Assembly: GCA_013816485.1 (NCBI GenBank)
Contig: JACDEI010000005.1
Span: 62,001-126,000 of the forward strand
From: Planctomycetota bacterium
Lineage (GTDB): Bacteria; Planctomycetota; UBA11346
DNA length: 64,000 nucleotides
Direction of reading: 5' to 3'
Every line of letters begins with the position of its first letter. The stretch's first letter is position 1. Below the pieces are notes generated by a model. The model was given only the letters and a program-made list of their open reading frames with translations. It was not told the DNA's origin and did no database searches. Of this stretch, positions 27,326 through 35,748 are shown piece after piece. Both the position numbers and the translations under genes were made by a program.

Positions 27326-27757
27326 ATGAGTCGCCTCGCCATCCGGCTCCTTGCGTGTGTCGTTTTTCTCGGGGTCAGCATGGCCACTGCGGAAGAGCAG
27401 CGGCGCAATCATCGAGTCGTTATTGAAATTTCTGGGGAAGGGGAAGAGCACTGGAGCGGCTTGGTCACCAACCTCATCAATCTCCAGTCCACGTTAGGTG
27501 CGGACCAAACGCAGATTGAAGTCGTGGTGCATGGCAAGGCCCTGCCAATGTTAGTTGGGACAAATAAAGCCGTCGCTGAGCCGTTTGAGAAACTTTCTCG
27601 CACCGGTGTCCGATTTGTGGCCTGCGAAAAGGCCATGGCGAAGCAGGGCGTTTCAAGGGGTGAGTTGCTCCCGTTTGTCACCACGGTGGATGCGGGCATC
27701 GCTGAAGTGGTTCGCAAACAAGAAGCTGGGTGGGCCTATGTTCGCCTCGACCACTGA
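27326..27757 (+). CDS. Exported DsrE/F-like protein
   Basis: The protein has 143 residues, with a signal peptide (to about residue 22, VSMATAEE). The mature protein has the DsrE fold pattern: an HRVVIEISGEGEEHW strand, a LGADQTQIEVVVHGKAL segment, and a later GVRFVACEKAM strand whose Cys occupies the place of the active cysteine in DsrE-like sulfur carriers. A periplasmic DsrE-like protein beside a persulfide dioxygenase-rhodanese and YeeE transporters fits handling of inorganic sulfur. ATG 27326 is chosen because it gives the signal peptide. Confidence 0.75.
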   Translation: MSRLAIRLLACVVFLGVSMATAEEQRRNHRVVIEISGEGEEHWSGLVTNLINLQSTLGADQTQIEVVVHGKALPMLVGTNKAVAEPFEKLSRTGVRFVACEKAMAKQGVSRGELLPFVTTVDAGIAEVVRKQEAGWAYVRLDH

Positions 27758-27851
27758 GCGGACGCTGCGGACGTTACAGCGCCCCTAAATATCTCTCTCG
27801 TGGTCGCGGCTCTGTTCGTTACCCAATCGGCCGCCTCAACAAGGATCACCT

Positions 27852-29237
27852 ATGGCTCTCGTGTTTGAACGTATTGTTACCGAGGGGCTTGGTGATCTCA
27901 GTTACCTCATCGGTGACGATCAGAGCGGCCTCGCCGCAGTGATCGATCCGCGCACCGATGTGGAGGTGTACCAAGACTTAGCCCAGCAACATAAAGTCTC
28001 GATTTCGCACATCCTCCAAACCCACATCCATGAGGATTTCTTGAGTGGGGCAGTAGCCCTCCAACGACGGATCAGCGGTGCGGTGTTGTTTATGCGACAC
28101 GCTGGCGATGAGGAATTTGGCTATAAGCACGTCGAGATCCGCGATGGCGATGCCTTGGAGTTAGGTTCGGTTACTCTAACCGCTCGCGCTACCCCAGGCC
28201 ACACCCCTGAACACACCTCCTACACCGTCAGCGAGAAGAAACGTCCTTCCGATCCCTATGCGGTTTTCTCCGGCGGATCGCTTCTAGTGAATGCCGTAGG
28301 CCGTAGCGACTTGTTGGGCCCTGCAGCAGCGCAGCACCTGATCGCTCAACAATTTCACACGCTCTACTCGTTTTACCTTGGCCTCCCGGACGGGGTCATC
28401 ATCCACCCAACGCACGGTCATGGATCGCCGTGTGGTGCCGATATCGGTGATCGTCTCAGCAGCACGATCGGCTACGAACGTCGCTACAATCCATTTCTTC
28501 AGCACCCCACGATAGACGACTTCAAGCAGTACGCCTTTAGCCACCTGTCCGCTAAACCCACCTACTACGGGCGGCTCAAGGACGCGAATACCCACGGTTA
28601 TCTCGATCCACACCTCCCATCCGTTCCAGCATTGAGCGTGGAGAAATTTAAAGCGGCCGCCAATGGGGATGTGGTCGTGGTCGATGTCCGTGATTTGCAT
28701 GCGTTCGCGGGTGGTCATATCGCTGGTTCGGTGAACCTCGGCGGCATGCCAGAACTATCGATGTGGGCCGGCTGGATGTTGGATGTGCACACCGACATCC
28801 TGCTGGTGATGGCGCATGATAGCGACTTGTCGGCGATCACCGCGTTGTTCGTGCGAACGGGATTCACCCGATTCGCGGGATATCTGGTTGGCGGAATGAA
28901 GGCCTGGGACGACGCAGGCATGCCGATGTCCATGATTACCATGATGCCCGTCCATCAACTCCGCCAACGTCCGAACCACGGATGCCTCATTGATGTCCGC
29001 TCCGCAGACGAATGGGCCAAGGGTCACATTCCTGGGGCCATCCATATCTTCCTCCCGGAACTTCCCGAGAAGATGTCCGCCCTGGATAAGCGGGTTCCGG
29101 TGACGACCTACTGCGCCACTGGCTACCGTGCCAGCATTGCCGCAAGTCTCCTCAAAGGAGCTGGCTTTGAGCACGTCGAAAATGTTCCCGGTAGTTGGAC
29201 GGCTTGGCGCAATGCCGGTTTCCCGGTGGAGAAATAA
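27852..29237 (+). CDS. Metallo-beta-lactamase-fold persulfide dioxygenase fused to two rhodanese domains
   Basis: The protein has 461 residues. The metallo-beta-lactamase domain (about 1-240) has the metal motif HIHED (His58, His60, Asp62) and the PGHTPEHTSY motif with His117, as in ETHE1/CstB-like persulfide dioxygenases. Rhodanese domain 1 (about 265-355) has MAHDSDLS where the catalytic Cys loop should be, so it appears inactive. Rhodanese domain 2 (about 372-460) keeps the Cys loop YCATGYRAS. The enzyme probably oxidises glutathione or low-molecular-weight persulfide to sulfite and shuffles sulfane sulfur in the cytoplasm. YeeE-type transporter genes follow directly. Confidence 0.88.
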   Translation: MALVFERIVTEGLGDLSYLIGDDQSGLAAVIDPRTDVEVYQDLAQQHKVSISHILQTHIHEDFLSGAVALQRRISGAVLFMRHAGDEEFGYKHVEIRDGDALELGSVTLTARATPGHTPEHTSYTVSEKKRPSDPYAVFSGGSLLVNAVGRSDLLGPAAAQHLIAQQFHTLYSFYLGLPDGVIIHPTHGHGSPCGADIGDRLSSTIGYERRYNPFLQHPTIDDFKQYAFSHLSAKPTYYGRLKDANTHGYLDPHLPSVPALSVEKFKAAANGDVVVVDVRDLHAFAGGHIAGSVNLGGMPELSMWAGWMLDVHTDILLVMAHDSDLSAITALFVRTGFTRFAGYLVGGMKAWDDAGMPMSMITMMPVHQLRQRPNHGCLIDVRSADEWAKGHIPGAIHIFLPELPEKMSALDKRVPVTTYCATGYRASIAASLLKGAGFEHVENVPGSWTAWRNAGFPVEK

Positions 29238-29239
29238 CC

Positions 29240-29815
29240 ATGCTACGACTGTTCATCCTCCTGGGCTTGGTGGCTTGGGGGTCGACGCTGGACGCTGCCG
29301 ATGGACCAATGACGTCGCCACGGTGGTCGCCGTTGGTCGTGGGTGCGCTGATTGGTCTGTTAGCAACGGCGACGGTCGCCCTTTCCGATAAGCCGCTCGG
29401 CATCAGTACGGCCTATGCGCGGATTTCAGGCATGCTTGGGCTGGTCATCGCTCCATGGTTCACCCGCCACTTGGCCTATTTCAAAGAAACACTTCCGAAG
29501 GTCGATTGGGAGGTGGCGCTGCTGGTCGGCACCATCGTGGGCGGCCTGCTCGCCGCCTGGTCGGGCGATACGTTGACGAATACGTTGCTCCCACCCACGT
29601 GGATCGAACGGTTTGGCCCAGACAGTGGTCCCTTGCGCATCGCGATGGCAATCGCAGGCGGCTTTTTATTGGCTGTAGGTGCTCGTATCGCAGGTGGCTG
29701 TACCAGTGGTCATGGGATCAGCGGTACGATCCTAATGTCAGTTGGTTCGTGGATTGCGCTGATGAGCTTCTTTGTTGGCGGCATGATGATCGCTCTCCCC
29801 ATTTTTGGCAGGTAA
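29240..29815 (+). CDS. YeeE/YedE-family sulfur transporter half, first copy
   Basis: The protein has 191 residues and several membrane helices. It carries the GGCTSGHG motif with Cys154, a hallmark of YeeE/YedE (TsuA-like) thiosulfate or sulfur-compound channels. Full-length YeeE has two such halves; here the halves are separate genes. It starts 2 bp after the preceding stop. The second half follows 3 bp downstream, so the two products probably form one transporter. Confidence 0.88.
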   Translation: MLRLFILLGLVAWGSTLDAADGPMTSPRWSPLVVGALIGLLATATVALSDKPLGISTAYARISGMLGLVIAPWFTRHLAYFKETLPKVDWEVALLVGTIVGGLLAAWSGDTLTNTLLPPTWIERFGPDSGPLRIAMAIAGGFLLAVGARIAGGCTSGHGISGTILMSVGSWIALMSFFVGGMMIALPIFGR

Positions 29816-29818
29816 CCC

Positions 29819-30376
29819 ATGACCACCGCTGAAACCTTGCCAAAAAAAACCACCAGCATTTTGTCGGGGCTCGCCTTCGGAGTGATCTTCGGATTTCTTC
29901 TCCAGAAGGGCGGAGTGGCGGACTATGATGTGCTGATCGGTTCCCTGCGGCTGACCGACCCGACGGTCTTCACCGTCATTCTGACCGCCATCGTGGTTGG
30001 CAGTATCGCCTCGGCGCTCCTGCGACGCTTTGGATTGGCTCGGGCTCATACCAAGCCAACGCATTACGCCAGTAATGTCATTGGGGGGCTGTTGTTCGGT
30101 GTTGGATTTGGCTTGCTGGGTTATTGTCCAGGAACTGGTGCCGCGGCCTTGGGCCAAGGAAGTTGGGATGCCGCTTATGGCGTCATCGGGTTGATCGCGG
30201 GATCATTTGCCTACGCCGTTGCCTTTCCCTTTCTCAAGAAACTCAATGGGAGTGGCGACCGTGGAAAGTTGACGGTCCCCACCGCGCTCCACTTACCCGC
30301 GGCGGTTTATCTGGGGGTCTCGTCGGTCGCCTTCCTCATCATCTTGTATTTCTTGAACAAGGATGCCGTGGGCTGA
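29819..30376 (+). CDS. YeeE/YedE-family sulfur transporter half, second copy
   Basis: The protein has 185 residues, is hydrophobic, and has a GYCPGTG motif with Cys103, the partner motif of the GGCTSGHG half. Together the two genes make a split YeeE/YedE transporter for thiosulfate or related sulfur species. It is the last gene of the four-gene sulfur cassette. The cassette is visibly lower in GC than the T6SS genes on both sides, which suggests separate ancestry. Confidence 0.88.
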   Translation: MTTAETLPKKTTSILSGLAFGVIFGFLLQKGGVADYDVLIGSLRLTDPTVFTVILTAIVVGSIASALLRRFGLARAHTKPTHYASNVIGGLLFGVGFGLLGYCPGTGAAALGQGSWDAAYGVIGLIAGSFAYAVAFPFLKKLNGSGDRGKLTVPTALHLPAAVYLGVSSVAFLIILYFLNKDAVG

Positions 30377-30561
30377 CTAATCGAGTACTCAACCGGAACC
30401 ATCCGGCGCAGAGGCCTCGCCGACGTACGCATCGTGGAGGCGATCATCGACGTGGTGCGTACCGGCCGCAAAATGGCGATTCCTCCGCTGGCATTGCACC
30501 TTGAACGCCCGGGTTCCTCCCAGGTGATCGTCTGCCCAGCGGGGTCCAGGGCACCATCCCT

Positions 30562-30588
30562 TTCCGAGCGAGGACAAGCGACTCGGAA
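30562..30588. other. Inverted repeat upstream of the second tssE
   Basis: Arms 30562-30568 and 30582-30588 are perfect 7-bp reverse complements around a 13-nt loop. It lies in the gene-free 30377-30659 stretch between the sulfur cassette and tssE-F-G set 2. It could end the sulfur transcript or be an operator; evidence is weak. Confidence 0.3.
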
Positions 30589-30659
30589 AATCAGCCGTAG
30601 GTGGATGGCGCACCACGGCCCTTGCCCGCCCACCGTCCACCCACCATCCTCCCCGCGTC

Positions 30660-31073
30660 ATGACCGTCGGTGCCACCCTCTTCGAACGCCTACTGACCGC
30701 CGGGGCGACCAAGCGGTCGACCGGGGCGGACCATCGGGCAGCGTTGCAGTCGGTGCTCAGCAACCTGCGCGACATCCTGGGAACCAGACAGGGGTCATCA
30801 GCGGCACAGCCGGACCTGGGACTGCCGCCACCCAACGAACTGCGGCAGAACTTTCCGGCCTCGATCAACGACATGCAGCGGGCGATCGCCGAGACCATCA
30901 GTCGTTACGAACCGCGCCTGCGCGAGGTCAAGGTCACCTACATCCAGGTCGAAGACGAACAACTCACCGTGCACTTCCAGGTCGCAGCGGCGTTGGTCAT
31001 CGACGGTCACCGCCAACTGGTGGCGTTTGAGACCTGCGTTGATCATGCGGGGAAGGTGAAGGTGGATGGATGA
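30660..31073 (+). CDS. tssE: T6SS baseplate protein TssE (gp25-like), set 2
   Basis: The protein has 137 residues and matches TssE, with a GLPPPNEL motif and a YEPRLREVKV segment as in the set-1 copy at 14708. It is distinct in sequence from that copy, so the two are paralogs rather than a recent duplication. It starts the plus-strand tssE-F-G group. No clear ribosome site precedes the ATG. Confidence 0.94.
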   Translation: MTVGATLFERLLTAGATKRSTGADHRAALQSVLSNLRDILGTRQGSSAAQPDLGLPPPNELRQNFPASINDMQRAIAETISRYEPRLREVKVTYIQVEDEQLTVHFQVAAALVIDGHRQLVAFETCVDHAGKVKVDG

Positions 31074-31078
31074 ATGCC

Positions 31079-31168
31079 TTAGCTAGGAGCTACGAGCTGC
31101 GAGCTGCGAGCTCAGCCCGTTTCATTCCGACGACCCGGAGCCACAGCAGCGACCAGACTCGCAGCTAA
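31079..31168. repeat. Heptamer inverted-array element C
   Basis: Five heptamers of AGCTGCG type run through 31081-31115, and a single inverted unit ends near 31168. The outer ends are TTAGCT (31079-31084) and AGCTAA (31163-31168), an inverted pair. The element fills the gap between tssE and tssF of set 2. Confidence 0.75.
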
Positions 31169-31171
31169 TCC

Positions 31172-32884
31172 ATGTTCAATAAATACTACCAAGACGAGCT
31201 GCTCTACCTGCGCGATCTCGGACGCGAGTTCGCCAAGGCCTATCCGGATGCGGCGCCGATGTTGGCCGAGGCCGGATCGGATCCGTCGGTCGAACGTCTG
31301 CTCGAAGGCGTGGCGTTCATCTCCGGGCGCATCCGTCAGAAACTCGACGATGAACTGCCGGAGGTCACCCACGCGCTGCTGGGCACGTTCTTCCCGCACC
31401 TGCTGCAACCACTGCCGGCGCTCACCACCCTGCAGTTTGAGCCGTTGCCGCAGTTCGCCCGCGACAAGCACCTGATCCCACGCGGTACGCCAGTGGATTC
31501 GGTGCCGGTTGACGGCACCCGCTGCCGTTTCCGCACCAGCACCGCGGTGGAACTGGTGCCGCTGCGCATCGATGCGGTGGAGTTGAGCCACGGACAGCCG
31601 GCACGTCTGACCGTGCGCCTGACCTTCATGGAACCGGCGGCGGCAGGAAAACTCGGTCTGAAACGACTGCGTCTGCACCTGTCAGGCGATGCGCTGGTCA
31701 GCCGGGCGCTGCACCTGTGTTTCTGCCGCTATGCCCAACACCTGTCAGCACGCATCGGCGACACCCACATCGATCTGCCGCTGCCACAGCCGGTGGGCTT
31801 CGCCGACGATGAGGCACTCGACGCCGATGCGCCGCCGTCCGCCGGACCGTACCGGCTGTTGACGGAGTATTTCGCCTTCCCGGCGAAGTTCATGTACGTC
31901 GACATCGATGGACTCGATCGTCTGCCATTGGTCGACGGCACCCGTGGCTTCGATCTGGTGCTGACCATCGCGCAGTTGCCCGAGGCCATGCCGCCGGTGA
32001 CCGAGTCGAACATCCAGCTCAACTGCACTCCGGCGCTCAACCGCTTCGACCACGACGCGGATCCGATCCGCCTGTCAGCCGAACGCAGTGACTACTTGGT
32101 GCGCCCTGCTGGCACCACGCCGGACCACTTCGAGATCGGCACGGTACGCAGCGTGGTCGGCAGCCTGCGTGGCCGGGCGCAACCGCGTGCATTCCATCGC
32201 TACCTCGATCTGACGCGCGCCGAGGATGAGGACCAGCCGTGTTACATCGAGCGCCGCCGTCCGGCGCTGCTCGGGCGTGGTCATGACCTGTTTCTCAGCG
32301 TCGCCGGCCCAACTGCCGTGGGTGAGACCCTGTCGATCACCCTGTCATGCACCAATCGCCACCTGCCGGAACACTTGGTCCCTGGCGACATTGCCACGCC
32401 CACGCCGCAGACGCCGATGGTGGCGAAGTTCCGCAATCTCACCCGGCCGGTAGCGAGCATCCCGGCGCCGATCGATGGCGATCTACCGTGGCGTTTCCTC
32501 TCGCATCTGGCGCTGACGCACCTGTCGCTCGCGGAATTGCCGACGCTTCGCCGTACGCTCGAGCTCTACCACCTGCGCGCCCGCCACGATCATCAGGCAG
32601 CACAGGCCTTGCGACGCCTGATGGAAGGCTTGGTCGCGGTGTCGCTCAAACCGACCACGCGCATGCTCGGCGGCGCGTTGATGCGTGGTCAGGCGCTGGC
32701 ACTGACCATCAGCGAAGAACACCTCGGCACCCCAGGTGAAGCCTGGTTGTTCGCCCTGGTGCTCGACCGCTTCGTCGCGCGCACCGTGAGCCTCAACGGC
32801 TTCACCCAACTCACCGTCACCGGCGCGCGTCACGGCGAGGTTCATGCCTTCCCGCCGCGTCTTGGCGGAAGGATGCTGATCTAA
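31172..32884 (+). CDS. tssF: T6SS baseplate protein TssF, set 2
   Basis: The protein has 570 residues and matches TssF throughout, opening with YYQDELLYLRDLGREFA as in the set-1 copy. Conserved blocks include VERLLEGVAF, a RLPLVDGTRGFDL block and a C-terminal SLNGFTQLTVTG strand. Ahead of the start is heptamer element C, with no clear Shine-Dalgarno, so translation initiation may be weak or depend on local structure. It forms the wedge with TssE and TssG of set 2. Confidence 0.94.
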   Translation: MFNKYYQDELLYLRDLGREFAKAYPDAAPMLAEAGSDPSVERLLEGVAFISGRIRQKLDDELPEVTHALLGTFFPHLLQPLPALTTLQFEPLPQFARDKHLIPRGTPVDSVPVDGTRCRFRTSTAVELVPLRIDAVELSHGQPARLTVRLTFMEPAAAGKLGLKRLRLHLSGDALVSRALHLCFCRYAQHLSARIGDTHIDLPLPQPVGFADDEALDADAPPSAGPYRLLTEYFAFPAKFMYVDIDGLDRLPLVDGTRGFDLVLTIAQLPEAMPPVTESNIQLNCTPALNRFDHDADPIRLSAERSDYLVRPAGTTPDHFEIGTVRSVVGSLRGRAQPRAFHRYLDLTRAEDEDQPCYIERRRPALLGRGHDLFLSVAGPTAVGETLSITLSCTNRHLPEHLVPGDIATPTPQTPMVAKFRNLTRPVASIPAPIDGDLPWRFLSHLALTHLSLAELPTLRRTLELYHLRARHDHQAAQALRRLMEGLVAVSLKPTTRMLGGALMRGQALALTISEEHLGTPGEAWLFALVLDRFVARTVSLNGFTQLTVTGARHGEVHAFPPRLGGRMLI

Positions 32885-32887
32885 TGC

Positions 32888-32980
<93 letters not shown>

Positions 32981-32987
32981 TGCCTTC

Positions 32988-33968
32988 ATGACCTTCCTGC
33001 CGGCAAGCCTTGCTGATCTGGAAGCGCGTCCAGGTGCCTACGAGTTCTTCACCGCCGTAAGCCGTATCGAAGCCGCCTTTCCCGACGCGGTGCCGGTCGG
33101 TCAGCAAGGGCCGGTGTCACGCGAACGGCTACGCTTCTGCGCCAATCTCAGTCTGTCATTTCCCGCCGCTGACGTGGTGTCTGTCGAAGGCGAACCGCTC
33201 GATGGCGGTGCGGTGCGCGCGCGTTTGACGCAGAACTTCATGGGCCTCTTCGGGCCGTCCTCGCCGCTGGGTTCCTACTTCACCGAACGCCTGCTGCATC
33301 AGGATAACCAGCACCTCGCGCGCGGTTTCCTCGACCTCATCCACCACCGACTGGTGTCGCTGGTGGTGCGTGGACACGGTAAATACCACCCGGCGAGCGG
33401 TGGCGCCGAAGGGCGGCGTTTCCTCGAACGCATGCTGGAGATCACCGGCCTGCAGGCCGACGATCACGCGTTGCCAGGCAAACGCCTGATGGCCTTTGCC
33501 GGCTTGATCGGTCGCAGCGGCGTCGCCGCCGAAACCATTGCGGCAATCGTGTCCGCGTGGATCGGTGGTGCCGAAACTCACGCGGAACCGTGTCTGGCGC
33601 GTTGGACCGCGCTGCCGGACGAAGCGCAGACGCATCTTGGTCGCGGCGGACGTCTGGGACGCGACACCATCGCTGGACGCAGCATCCGCAATCGCACCAC
33701 GGCCTTCGGCCTGACCATCGGTCCCCTGCCGCCAGCAGATTTCAACGCGCTCGTCCCTGGCGGGAAACGCCACCACGAATTGCGCGCGCTGATCAAGCGA
33801 CTGAATCCGGAACAACTCGATTGCGTCGTGACGTTGAAGGTGGCCGGCGCGGACCTGCCACCCAGCCGTATGCAGCCGGGTGGGAACCTCAAACTCGGTC
33901 ACGGTTCACGCCTGGGCGGAAAAGCGCAGGATGATTATGCGGTGCAGATCACGCTGATGGCGCACTAG
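32988..33968 (+). CDS. tssG: T6SS baseplate protein TssG, set 2
   Basis: The protein has 326 residues and matches TssG, with the AYEFFTAVSRIEAAFP opening, the MGLFGPSSPLGSYFTERLL stretch and the HHRLVSLVVRGHGKY block. ATG 32988 is chosen because the longer frame would translate the CATTCAT repeat into a nonsense-like Ile/His/Ser extension. It ends set-2 tssE-F-G; the matching tssJ-K-L-M lies 16 kb downstream on the same strand. Confidence 0.93.
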   Translation: MTFLPASLADLEARPGAYEFFTAVSRIEAAFPDAVPVGQQGPVSRERLRFCANLSLSFPAADVVSVEGEPLDGGAVRARLTQNFMGLFGPSSPLGSYFTERLLHQDNQHLARGFLDLIHHRLVSLVVRGHGKYHPASGGAEGRRFLERMLEITGLQADDHALPGKRLMAFAGLIGRSGVAAETIAAIVSAWIGGAETHAEPCLARWTALPDEAQTHLGRGGRLGRDTIAGRSIRNRTTAFGLTIGPLPPADFNALVPGGKRHHELRALIKRLNPEQLDCVVTLKVAGADLPPSRMQPGGNLKLGHGSRLGGKAQDDYAVQITLMAH

Positions 33969-33985
33969 TTGGCGCATTAACATTA

Positions 33986-34011
33986 AGAAGACGCACGAAG
34001 AAGACGCACGA
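33986..34011. repeat. 13-bp tandem duplication
   Basis: Two identical 13-bp units (33986-33998 and 33999-34011) stand back to back between the converging ends of tssG and the papain-like gene. No function is apparent. Confidence 0.8.
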
Positions 34012-34046
34012 AGCGGGCACAAACCGCTCCGCCTGACGACTACATT

Positions 34047-34571
34047 TCAGAAGCGCGACGCGGCGATGCCGCTGACACAGGCATCAGCGATCGCCACCAC
34101 CTCGCTCGGCCCCCAGACGATCGCATCCGTATTGATGCTGAGCGTGCGCGAGGCGTAGGCAATCGCATGGCCGGCGAGCAGGCCGCGCACCACGGTGGTG
34201 CAGCAGTTGCGATCCATCAGCCGGTAATCGGGGTCGCGCTGCCAGTCAACCCACCAGCGCTTCATCGCGGTCTCGTCCAATCCGTTGCCGCCACGTCCCT
34301 CGCCCCGGCCTGGGATGCGGATGGTGCGATCGGGATTCACGCCGCCCTCATCACGGACCTCATCCGACAACGTCCGCGATTCGTGCGCCGGCGTACCAGC
34401 CAGCACGTCGCCGAAGGTGTCGCGTCGTGGCCACCAACTGACGTAGACCGCGCCACCGGGAGTGCCGCCGCCGATTTCCATCGCCGCGTGCCCGACGCTG
34501 GCGCCGTCGACGCCCCAGAAGACGCCGGTCGATCCACCACCAGCCTGGTTCCAGACGTAGACCGTGATCAT
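34047..34571 (-). CDS. Permuted papain-like (NlpC/LRAT-type) protein, candidate T6SS effector
   Basis: The protein has 174 residues. It has a GHAAMEIGG segment with His28 and, far downstream, DRNCCTTVVRGLL with Cys123/Cys124. A His followed by a helix-starting Cys is the order seen in circularly permuted NlpC/P60-like enzymes (LRAT, YiiX and similar), which act on lipids or peptidoglycan. VYVSWWP between them is a typical strand. It is the last gene of the module VgrG, DUF3540-like, DUF2169, PAAR-like, DUF2169, a usual effector position. GAGGA precedes ATG 34571. No immunity gene follows on the same strand. Family placement rests on motifs only. Confidence 0.55.
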   Translation of the reverse strand: MITVYVWNQAGGGSTGVFWGVDGASVGHAAMEIGGGTPGGAVYVSWWPRRDTFGDVLAGTPAHESRTLSDEVRDEGGVNPDRTIRIPGRGEGRGGNGLDETAMKRWWVDWQRDPDYRLMDRNCCTTVVRGLLAGHAIAYASRTLSINTDAIVWGPSEVVAIADACVSGIAASRF

Positions 34572-34581
34572 GGCAGCATCC

Positions 34582-35748
34582 TCACCAGCGTACCGCAAAG
34601 GGCATATGCGCGAGTTCCTGCGGCAGGTAGGTGCGCAGGGCCTGGGCGGCTCCGCACCACACCACGGTCACCTGATCGCGATCGGGTGCGATGATGACGC
34701 TGCTGATCTGCGGCTTGGTCTCCTTCAGGCGTCCCTCACGTCCGTCGATCCACAGCCGCGGACGCTGGCCTGGGAGGCGTAGCTTCCACTCTCGATACTT
34801 CGGGTGCAGATTGGTAAGCACCAGTTCCTCGTCGCCCTGCAAGTATGGGACATGCAGTCCCGGGTGAGCGCCATTGGTGAAACGCTGATTGAACTTTTTC
34901 TCCTGCGACACATTCGCCAGGATATCTACCCCGGCCATGCGGTACCGCACCTCTGGTAATGTGGTGGACGGCGGTTCATGTGCTGGCGTGAAACCGAAAT
35001 ACCCCAGGCGTGGAAACCACCCCGGTGATATCCAATCGGTGCCCCACGCCATCGGCATGGCTGGCCACCGGGTCTGCGCCCCGGCAATCAGGCGATCAGG
35101 CGTCAGCAAGTCATCGGGGTCTTCCAGATTGGGCAGCACCACGTTGTCGATTGCGGTTGGATCAGGCTCGATCACCCAGCCACGCCCGGCGAAGTTACGC
35201 GGATAAGCGAAGGCTGAACAGGCCGACGGATCCGCCGATTTGTCGAGGTACGGGATGAGCGCCGCCAGCGGATCGCCGTACTTCGCCTCCGCCACGTGAT
35301 CGACCCCACCATACGCATGAGCATACGTCAGCGGTACTCGCTCCACCGCCGCCGGTTCACCGAACACCACACGACCGGTGCTCGTCAGTCCGCACCGCCG
35401 GTCACCAAACACCCGCACGTCATGACGATGACGCCCGACCACCAGCACCTTGGCGGTGAAGGACGTTGCTGGTCCGTGCGCATAGGCATGCCCCTGCACG
35501 ACCAGGTCGGTGAACAGTTTGCAGGGGTACAGATCAGTGTCGGCGGCAATCAGGTGCGGGTTGGCCTCCTGCGCTTTGACTTCGATCGTCAGTGGCGATT
35601 GCTCAGCCAACATTTGGCAGTGGCCACGCACATCGACGTGGTAGGTACGCCGGGTTATAAGTGCGAGGATGAAACGACACTCGGCATCAGTGCCAGAGAC
35701 CTGGCGCGTCAATGGATCAGGAGGCAGTTGGGGATCGACCATGGTCAC
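34582..35748 (-). CDS. DUF2169 T6SS adaptor (module 2, distal)
   Basis: The protein has 388 residues and is full-length DUF2169, with the LTYAHAYGG and VLPNLEDPDDL motifs and a C-terminal VVWCGAAQALR strand. DUF2169 proteins are dedicated partners of VgrG/PAAR-like tips and cargo. The GTG start overlaps the PAAR-like stop (GTGA); an in-frame ATG at 35742 is the alternative. The next gene downstream, 10 bp away, is the papain-like candidate effector, so this copy may be its adaptor. Confidence 0.88.
   Translation of the reverse strand: MTMVDPQLPPDPLTRQVSGTDAECRFILALITRRTYHVDVRGHCQMLAEQSPLTIEVKAQEANPHLIAADTDLYPCKLFTDLVVQGHAYAHGPATSFTAKVLVVGRHRHDVRVFGDRRCGLTSTGRVVFGEPAAVERVPLTYAHAYGGVDHVAEAKYGDPLAALIPYLDKSADPSACSAFAYPRNFAGRGWVIEPDPTAIDNVVLPNLEDPDDLLTPDRLIAGAQTRWPAMPMAWGTDWISPGWFPRLGYFGFTPAHEPPSTTLPEVRYRMAGVDILANVSQEKKFNQRFTNGAHPGLHVPYLQGDEELVLTNLHPKYREWKLRLPGQRPRLWIDGREGRLKETKPQISSVIIAPDRDQVTVVWCGAAQALRTYLPQELAHMPFAVRW

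Noticed and set aside
30389-30898. Minus-strand gene upstream of and overlapping tssE set 2
   Set aside because: The translation has no recognisable pattern and overlaps a clear TssE gene; no ribosome site is visible.
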